Source: Sanghuangporus weigelae
Taxonomy: Eukaryota; Basidiomycota; Agaricomycetes; Hymenochaetales; Hymenochaetaceae
Reading direction: 5' to 3'
DNA length: 64,000 bases
Assembly (NCBI GenBank): GCA_033182465.1
Contig: CP137322.1
Location: forward strand, 1,178,001 to 1,242,000
Shown here piece after piece: positions 56,147 through 64,000 of this stretch (positions within the stretch are counted from its first letter, which is position 1; the number at the start of each line of letters is the position of its first letter). The position numbers and the translations under genes are program-made. Below the pieces are notes generated by a model. That model saw only the letters and a list, made by a program, of their open reading frames with translations, was not told where the DNA came from and did not search any database.

Positions 56147-57765
56147 TTAGGCTAGAACCTTTGAGAACGGCATCTCCTTTGTGGGCTGCAGCCAATTCTT
56201 CTCATCATAGGCCACATGGGGAGGAGATTCAATCATATGAAACGTATACGCAAATCTAGTGAACGGGCTTAGATTGCGTTCCGACTTATGCAGAACGCTC
56301 CCATGAATGATAACTAGGTCACCTAAGTATATCACAAAAGGTAAAAACAAAATACATCAGCAAAAGTTTTGAGTTGAGGTAGGATAGACGCCCCCTGAAA
56401 AAAAGAGGGAGGAAGAAAGATTTCACCTGGTTCGCACGTCTCCAGAACATATTTCCCTTGTGGTTTTGGAGATGCCTCCGAACTTGGAACCAGCTCTTCG
56501 AACCCCGTTCCACCACCCGGCAATCGGACGAATCTTTTCGTAATAGGCGCCGTCTTATGCGATCCCGGGAGGAAGGAGAGTGCACCGTTCTCTGCCGTGC
56601 ATTTTTCAAGCGCGAACCAGAAGCCCAGAGCGGATGGTGGATCCGTATACTTTTTTGTGAAGAAGGCGGCAGTCAGCCCTGCAGTCTAGTACATACCCGG
56701 GTCTGAAAAACTTCACTCACTAAAAATGTCCTTGAGCGTGAGCCGAGATGCGAATTTGAGTCAGTTCCTGTGCGCATTCAGATGAAGCAGAAGCTCGATG
56801 CGCACGAATCGTTATGCTCGCTAACTGGTGCAGGGAAGTCAAAATTCACTAGTCTGGTCTAGTCCAGGGAGATATCGTACCCTCTCCACCGATTTGTGGC
56901 TGCTTCGTGATCACCATGGATTGCAGAGCTACCAAAGTAGCAACTCACAAGTAAGATCGTTGGTCTGTCAGCACTCCGTGCACTTAGAAAACTCACCAAC
57001 TGGATCCTTGTGGAACTTCAGATCGCGCACTAGAGCCTTGACTCGGTCATTTTCTAACGTAACTTTCCTAAATGCGGGATCCAATTCATGCAAGGCTGGT
57101 CACGGTAATTAAGAAATGAACTTCATGCTAAGTGCGACCGAGGAGAGATCGCTAGTCCTATGCTCACCGTGCCCAATCTTATTCACCGATTTTGTCTTAT
57201 CCCGAGTGAGCTTACCCTGATCATCGACCGCGTCCTCTTCGAGGAAGAAGCGTATCTTGTCGCCGGACGTCAAGAAGTAGTCATCTCCGACGTGATTATC
57301 GTCTCCCGTCGTGAATTTAGTCTGAAACACCGTGACAGAATATTCGCGCATGAGACTGGGTTCTCTGCTTCTTGCCCAACAACAAGAACGAATTGCCGCC
57401 CTCACCTTCGGATGATTCTCGATATCAAATTCATCGAGGAGTTGCTTTGCTCTGTTGAGCAGCTCGCGCGTCTGCTTAGGCGATAAGAACTGCCGGATGC
57501 AAAGGTAGCTGGGACCACGAACGATTACAATCATTCAGTCAGTCATTAGCCAGCGTTCATTCACTTCAACGAAACACGAAACGACCGCCAAGATGACGGC
57601 CATCCGAGTGTACCGCTGGCAAGGAACTCACCCGTCTCTGTCAAACTAACGTCGGCATAAGAGTTAAGCTACTGAAGGCAGACAACTTGAAGACGTCGCA
57701 AGTGCTAGCCAATTCACCTGGTCAATTTGGTCCTGGGTAAGGTATTCGAGTTGCTCTATTGCCAT
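56147..57765 (-). CDS. phytanoyl-CoA dioxygenase family protein (PHYHD1-like)
   Basis: Fe(II)/2-oxoglutarate dioxygenase related to PHYHD1. The start MAIEQLEYLTQDQIDQ leads through two introns to FDRDGYLCIRQFLSPKQTRELLNRAKQLLDEF. Then come FFLEEDAVDDQG, KSVNKIGHALHELDPAF, FHKDPV, LQSMVITKQPQIGGE, an exon with the expected metal motif HND, then YTDPPSALGFWFALEKCTAENGALSFLPGSHK, and DLVIIHGSVLHKSERN with the distal His and Arg. Stop at 56147. The join between the HND exon (about 56806-56824) and the next exon does not come out in frame with an ordinary GT-AG pair by my reading. The family usually has HxDSTFLYT there, but here the sequence before YTDPP reads FFTKK. Either an unusual splice, an assembly error or a damaged gene would explain this. 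Confidence 0.8.
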
Positions 57766-58383
57766 AGAAGTTGTCTATCAATATGCGGGCTAGTTGTCGA
57801 GGTAGTGGTCACTGTCAGAGTTCCAGTGACGATGATACGCTGGCTGCTCAGCAATGTCCGATATGATTACCACCCCTGATAAGCCGATAAGAATACACTT
57901 CTCGACGATTTTGAGCCTAGTCACACAACGCTGAAGTCGCAATCGTCTAATTGTCTACTAATACAGTCCCGCGCCCTCGTTCACGAGGGCGAGAAAACAG
58001 AGATATAGGTACCGAGAAAATCCACAAATGAATGAAAAAGACAAGGAAAAAAGAAAACGGAACAGGATAAAGAGTAGGAAACACAGCAAGGAGGAATCCA
58101 GGTAAAGAGAAGCGAGGAACGTCGGAAACCAAATGTCATCGCATGCATCTGAGACCGAGCGAAATGAAACAGATCACTATAGTACCTTTGAAAAGCGAAT
58201 TAGAAATCCCCTGGACACTGCTTTGGGTCCTCCAAATGTTTGTTAAGCACATGATGTAAAATGCAAGAGAAATTCATGCTGCGATGACACGTGAGAAAGA
58301 AGCAAGATATGTAGTAAACGACAATGTTGATTGAGAGCATGGTAGAATTCGGGAGGCATAAACGAGAGAGACTGGCAAGGAAA
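57766..58383. other. intergenic, PHYHD1-like promoter and CDC24 3' flank
   Basis: This lies between two minus-strand genes. It holds the promoter of the dioxygenase gene on the left and the 3' flank of the CDC24 gene on the right, including the third copy of the 18-base palindrome family. Confidence 0.5.
57973..57990. repeat. 18-base palindrome (stem-loop), related to the pair at 31754
   Basis: GCCCTCGTTCACGAGGGC: an eight-base-pair inverted repeat with the same core (CCTCG and CGAGG) as the two copies near 31754. Two base pairs differ but both keep pairing. It lies about 395 bases beyond the CDC24 stop. Confidence 0.6.
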
Positions 58384-61300
58384 TCAAGATACGTGGAACG
58401 TCACTTGGTTGCCCGCTTGCATCGAGTCGAACGCCATTTGGACGTCTTCTGTCGATCCTAGGGAAACCATGTCTCCATCCTCATCGACGTACTTGACTTT
58501 GAGCGGACCGTCGTCTCGCCGAGGCCCGCATAATCTGATCTTCTTCCCAACCTTCTCCACCAGTTCCTCGTATTCTATCGTCCTTGGTACTTGAATCGCG
58601 AATATGTCGTCGAGGAAGTATACCTTCACCTTTACCAACGGTACTCCCATCCCCTGAGGCACGATGGACGATGGCTTTTGCAGATACACTTGCGATCGAG
58701 ATGGACGTAAGGTTGTTCCAGGAAGAGAGGAGTCACTCGATCCGTATGGGGTAATCGGTGAGGCACTATGAGGGGAGTAATCAGAGCTCTCCCCGGTTGA
58801 TTCGCTCGATCCGCTTCCCCTCTTATTACTCGATGAAGAATCCATTACTGATCCCTTTGAGATCTCAGCCCAGTTCGATTTAGGCAAGGGCGGAGGCTGT
58901 GATGGCGGCGGAGGATTGTATGAGCTCGGCTGACTCGCACTCCGCGACCGCATAGTGGGCCTTGACGGAGCCCGATTAAGCGTAGTCACTGTACGATCAC
59001 TCTCATTACTGTCATAGTGAGAGTTCAACCTGTTCGCGCTAAATTTACTTCGAAGCGTGGGCTGCGGCCGGGAGGCAACCCCGGGACCAAAGCTCATGTC
59101 CGATGCATCCGACATCATACGAGAGGGTGCAGGAGGTCTACCGCGCAAAAGTGGGTTAGGCAATGCGCCCACCGGCGGTGGTGGTGGCGGCGGCATCGGC
59201 TGGCCATTTTTCCGCCATTGACGTAAAGTGGCCCCATCCTGATCCTCTGTTCGAGCGCGGGGTCGATCGTACGCTCCATTCATTTCACGTTCTTGGACCA
59301 TGCTTTGAGCGACATTACCACGGCGAGTTCCTATCGGAGTACCACGTCCAGACGAAGAGGCATAATGTGAACCATATTGATACTCGTCATAGTCATCGTA
59401 TCCGTGATCAACGTCCTGAGGATAGCCACTAGGTCCGGCTGTGGCTGCAGCCGCAGCGAAATAAGCGCCATTCGAGACACTACTATCCCGACTCCGATGG
59501 GCATCATAGTCAAAAGAAGTAGGTGGGTAGCGTCTCGTAGCGGACGAAGGACCAGAGATAGGAGACATAACGCTCTGATTTGAAGTAGACGATAACTTAC
59601 GAGCCATGTCTAGATGTCGCAGTTGCGAAGGATTTGTGCTGTTCGCCTGTATAGTTGCATTTCGTTGTGACTCCGAACCTCTACGCGCCTGCGTTCTCTC
59701 GATGAGGGCGTTAATAGCAGTTTCCCACTTGTTCAGTTGCTCTTCTGATCGGCACCGCAAAGTGAAATACTCATTATCGTCATCTCCTCTCCACCAGACT
59801 TGTAGAGAATATTGAGGACCTTTACGACGAAAAAACTTAGAACCAGTCAGAACGAAATTACATGCACCCTACTCACCAGGCGTGACACTGCGACAAGTGT
59901 GTGTTACATTGTTCAAAAAAATGCGGCCCTTCAAAAGAAGAGGGGTGTTCTTTTTTCTGGACAATCCCGGGCCGCCAGGCGTTTGCATAGGCTGCTTCTT
60001 GAGGATAGAGTTGCTCTTGCTGCTTTTCCGAATAGTCCCACCATTTGCCGTCGGTAGGATCTCCTTGCAACAGAGAATGATTTTCTCGAAGAGGAAGACG
60101 TGGTATTCCCGGTCGATATCCATCTTCATGACCATGAAAATGTCTTCGAGAATAAGTTCGCCGAAATTGCTGAGATGGTGACCCTTCCAGTCTTCCACCC
60201 GAGCTTCCAAGCTCGCTACAGTCTGTGCGTTTTCCGATCGTCGCTGCGCTTCATTAATTCTATCCGCAATTCGCTTTGCTGCTTCCAATCCCTTTTCAAG
60301 CTCCTCGAAATATGGGTAGTCAGTATTCGCCGCAGCTTTGACGAGCGACTAGTTCGGTAGCTGATCAGCTGCACACATACCCAACAAAAAACCAATTTGA
60401 TACATACCTCTAATAAAAGTGGATACTTGCAGATCCGTTGAACGGGCTTGATGAGGAATGCGGGCAGCTCAGACTTCGCATTAATGAGGTTCACAGTCTA
60501 GAATGGGAAAAGCCGTGAGAATGTGATAACCCAAATGCGGTAACACAAGAAACTACTGTCGAAACGAAAGTTCACGTCGCCACGGAATGTGCCGTTGCAA
60601 AAGCAAGGGTCGTCACCTCAGTTGCCGTACAGGCAAACCTGAAGGCAACTCGAGGGAGGAACCGGGGCAAATGGACATGATTGATACATACCATAAGATT
60701 CGATTCCACAGTCAATAGAATATCCATCGCCTCCGAATAATTAGCACAGTACGGCTCATAGACGGAAAACTCATTTTCCTATTGTTCCAATTAGGAATGG
60801 AGCCAAAGGGCACAAACAAAGGCGATTAAAACCGGATGAACGTATGATATACATCCGGTAAAAATGCAGGGAACATGAAAATAGGAGCAAGAAGAAAACA
60901 AAAGGTCCAATTAGCGCTTCTTAGCAAAAACAGAGGGGTGCACGACACGTACATTCTCGGTGAAATGAAGCCCCCAGCGTTGTTCTTTCCATGGCAACTC
61001 CGCTACACCCTCAAGCTTAATCAAGAAACGTCGCTGAAAGTCAAGGAGTTTGCTGAGACCAGGGAATAGGAGATGAATGGTATCCTGGTCTATTGCACTA
61101 GTCGCATTCAGAGCATTAGCATATTTCTGCAGATTGACATTAGATGCATCAGCTTGGTACTTGGCAAGTCAGGGTGGCAACAAACCTGCATGTGTTCCAA
61201 GTCCTGTACATATTTACGCTCCGTCTCCACGATCTCGCGTATGATGTTGTTGCGGGCATTTTCCTGGGCGTTTGCGGGAGCAGAATGCATCGGTGAATCA

Positions 61301-61960
61301 GGGTTAATGAGAGAATCCGTGGATTCGTGCGAAGGAAGCAACGATGGCGGTGACACGGGCGGTGCCTCTTGAAAGCAGTCGTCCGGCAGACGATCAACAA
61401 GCCGAGTGACGCAGTTTACAACCTAGGGCAAATGTGAAATGAGATGAGGATGGAAGGTAAGGAACAGCAGCACGTACCTTGACGAAGCCGTCTGTAGTAC
61501 TCCGATCCAGCACTTGAGTCGCTGTGAATTGTTCAGACGTATCAAAGAGATCTGGGTTGTTTCCGATTGCCATTGCAAAGTGAACGATGGCCTTTTTTGC
61601 CGCCTTGCTGTTCTGAGCATCGATGGACTCCGGGTCCGTTTCGACGTTGTTGATCGGGGCGACATTCGGCAGGAGGTTATGTAAAAAGCAGAGCGGGACA
61701 CCAAGTGCAAAGCAATCCCAAAGTTGGGTGACTGGGTCGACTGATGTGCGAGTCTCTGAGCTAAGACCGACGGCAAAGTACGCCGGGAAGGAGTGGATGC
61801 GGAGGAGGCGAGCGCGGAGTTGGGAACATTGCTGGTAAAGAGAGGTGGAGGAGGCGGCGGACTTATTGAGGAAGGTGTTGTGGGCGACGGGGGTATCGAT
61901 CTGAAGGCCCGCCGTTGAGATGACCGACTTTTTGCGGCCTGCAACTGCGGCGGCAGACAT
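58384..61960 (-). CDS. CDC24: Cdc24-type Rho guanine-nucleotide exchange factor
   Basis: GEF for Cdc42, setting hyphal polarity. The start is MSAAAVAGRKKSVISTAGL. The N-terminal Cdc24 calponin-like region has LYQQCSQLRARLLRIHSFPAYF, TQLWDCFALGVPLCFLHNLLP and AKKAIVHFAMAI. The DH domain follows with NNIIREIVETERKYVQDLEHM, LDFQRRFLIKLEGVAELPW, AFLIKPVQRICKYPLLLE and the long helix AAKRIADRINEAQRR. The PH domain runs from DWKGHHLSNFGELILED to LRCRSEEQLNKWETAINALIE, interrupted by a Lys/Ser-rich insertion (KSSKSNSILKKQP). A disordered, Pro- and Ser-rich linker of over 300 residues contains runs of proline. The C-terminal PB1 domain (VKVKVYFLDDIFAIQVP to VQMAFDSMQ) should bind the scaffold Bem1/Scd2. 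About eight introns, all consistent in frame where checked. Confidence 0.93.
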
Positions 61961-64000
61961 TATGCGGCAGCGAGGGGACGCGGACTAGGCGGCCACGAGC
62001 TTTGAGATGGCGGGAGGACAAGACGTGTGAGATGGTTATGGGTGTGGGATGGACGGTCTTATTCCAAATATGGCATATTGCTCTCAGGAGAGTATGTATC
62101 TACCATCACAGCATCACGCGGTCACGCACGTCTATCTATGGCTCGCCTCCAAGGGTCCGGACCCTTACACACTGTCTCCCTTTGGTCTAGCCTCGTCTCG
62201 TGTCTTCCCGCTCCTCTTTTTCCTTCCTTTGCTTTGCTTCTTGCTCAGTGTCCTCAGCTTGTCTTATCTGTGCTTAATTTAAAAACAGAAACCGCATGCT
62301 GAATCACACTCGTATCACGTCTACCTTTGACTGATGGTTTGTCTCATCACTCGTTGCTATGTCCATGGGCATCGTTTCGTCGACTAATCATACATGAGAT
62401 GGAAGCATCCAATTGAACAACTCGTTCCCTCACACCTTTCCCAGTTCTTCGCGAGAACGCCCGTTTATTCACACTACCAATTCCTCTGTGGGCGGTATGT
62501 GGCGCACCTATACTCGTCGCTCGCAGAACTACGCCACAAAACTTCGGAAAACAGCAAGAAGAGACGGGTCCCACGAGATCGCATCTAGCCATGATAACCT
62601 TATTGTGGAAAAATAAGGTAAATCTTTACCGAAGCACCCAAAACCCCCTCCTTTTCATTTCAATTACCAGACCCGCTTCGAATTTAGTTCAGTTCTTTGT
62701 GCTGTGCTGCTAGAGGAGTCCTACGCAAACAAAAACGTCACTTCTCAGTCTGAGTTAACGTGAAGGTTCACGGCTTCTCATGTGCTCATGAGGAACCATC
62801 GACTTCGGCCTCTTCCTCAAGCAGCTGCATTTAACTCAATGTCCTCAGATTCGTAACCAATATGCTAAGCACGGGATTATAACTCTGATAACCCGCGAGC
62901 TGCCGCGAGCGCCGAACGAATTGCCAAAGGCAACATGCTCTTCCCGAACATTTAGCTTACCAGTGTTTCTAGGGGGACAAACAGCCGGAAGCCGTCTAAG
63001 TCGGTTTCTTTCCCCTCAAACCGAATGTCAGAATGCGGTGCCCAATGCTCGTTCAACCTCTCCTGGTGGCAATGTGCTCGTGTCACTCCGAGCTGAGAGT
63101 GAGTTGTCACGGCTCATCCCGCCGCGTTCCGTCTTTGTGCAGACAAGGGTCCCGATTCTGTCCCCGTCATGCATAAAGGAAAATTTGACCGAAGTTTCAG
63201 CAAGCTCCGCATCATTCTACAATCAAAGCTTGCACATGCCCCTTTTTCCTAACCGAAACTCTCCGCCATTTTGTATGTATATTTTATTTATGTCGCCTGG
63301 CCATCATCATGGACCCTTCTATCGACCGTTGCTGGTCTCCAAAAAGAAATCTTTAGCTCACGGCAGCATTCTACTTCAGTCCGGATCGGAGAATTGAAGA
63401 ACTCTCTAGACTCGACTAGATGGAACATCATCACACTGTTCATTTGGATCAAGATCAAGTGCTTCACAAAGTCCGGACCTCGGATCAGCGGGCATATCTG
63501 TGTAGCAGTGGGAAGTTTGGCGCTCACGTCTGATCTGCTGCAAGAAAGTCACAGACACCTCTCAAACGCCTGCCGCACACCGGTGAAAGTAAATTTTCTT
63601 CCGCGAGATGACGGAAAACGCCTCCACAACGCGCCCATCCAGCTCCCGGTAGCGACAAGCACTTCGTAAAGATTTGCTCTAAAAAGTTTGACCAGTGAGG
63701 TGATAAAGCCGCGTATAACAGAATATAATTATCGGCGTAACCAGATCAGAACAACGATTTGTATGTTCTCACCGAACCCGGCCGTGGGCACTTCTCAACG
63801 TCCAGAGAAGAAGCGGCCAAGATACACGGACTCTGTAATCGTCCGTCCGGGTGCAGGCAGATTTCTTTAGCCCGCCAATGAGGTGTACTTGATACATGTA
63901 TTGGCAGAACAGTCATTAACCGGTCCTTTGAACACCCATTACAGATCCACTTTTGTAGCTCACCACGTAGCAATTTTCTCAAAACTGAGTGCATACTCCA
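61961..64000. other. right edge, no supported gene
   Basis: This lies upstream of CDC24. It should contain that gene's promoter and leader near 61961-62400. Open frames (62921-63397 plus, 63271-63669 plus, 63746-63994 minus) show no domain I know and no convincing exon chain. An incomplete gene crossing the right edge cannot be excluded. Confidence 0.4.

Noticed and set aside
56600-56700. Small inversion as the cause of the PHYHD1-like frame problem
   Set aside because: The local GTATAC palindrome suggested it, but reversing the segment does not give the family sequence, so there is no support.
62921-63994. Plus and minus frames near the right edge
   Set aside because: No domain, no splice chain and mixed composition; not called.
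1-64000. Transposons, LTR or virus-derived elements, CRISPR arrays, tRNA or rRNA genes
   Set aside because: No reverse transcriptase, integrase, transposase or capsid motifs, no long terminal repeats, no regular spacer arrays and no clover-leaf signature were seen by eye. A profile search could still find short remnants.

Overview
This window is nuclear DNA from a filamentous basidiomycete, most likely a mushroom-forming Agaricomycete. Introns of about 50-65 bases with GT-AG ends interrupt nearly every gene. The gene content is fungal housekeeping (Cdc24 Rho-GEF, Ctf4/Mcl1, Ysh1, Thi6, AreA-type GATA factor, dynamitin), and one gene is a secreted 'glycopeptide' of the kind common in Agaricomycetes. 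I see no transposon, LTR element, viral copy, CRISPR array, rRNA or tRNA. All exon joins were read by eye from frame, splice consensus and family similarity.

Layout. Bases 540-11266 are a dense metabolic block: a GNAT acetyltransferase, a cysteine synthase with a mitochondrial-type leader, a 3-hydroxyisobutyrate dehydrogenase-like enzyme (HIBDH-1), an isoaspartyl peptidase/L-asparaginase, dynactin p50, two adjacent carboxymuconolactone-decarboxylase-like (CMD) genes, and a second HIBDH. The HIBDH pair shares exons of identical size (173, 493, 11 and 234 bases). The CMD pair shares intron phases. HIBDH-2 is divergent from the second CMD gene. Bases 11672-15831 hold a bestrophin-like channel and signal peptide peptidase. 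About 5 kb without a supportable gene (15832-20901) precedes a 1,215-residue AreA/NIT2-type GATA factor (20902-24911). A Sec7-PH Arf-family GEF follows (about 25694-30825).

Bases 31933-43938 carry the secreted glycopeptide, an NADP-dependent MDR oxidoreductase, Ysh1/CPSF73, an unrecognised protein, a TAPT1/Emp65-type membrane protein, and a mitochondrial transcription factor B-type protein. TAPT1 and mtTFB share a 171-base divergent promoter with two CACGTG boxes. Bases 44114-61960 carry Ctf4/Mcl1, a large unrecognised basidiomycete-type protein, bifunctional Thi6, a PHYHD1-like dioxygenase and Cdc24. The right 2 kb show nothing supportable.

The points most worth a second look are the paired HIBDH and CMD duplications, several microexons (11, 11, 16 and 23 bases), three near-identical 18-base palindromes in 3' flanks with paired base changes, TCACGTG boxes in three promoters, the large gene-free region before the GATA factor, and a PHYHD1-like gene whose metal-ligand exon does not splice in frame by ordinary rules. 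I did not find a clear, wholly new system. The CMD/HIBDH cluster is the best candidate for unstudied local biology.
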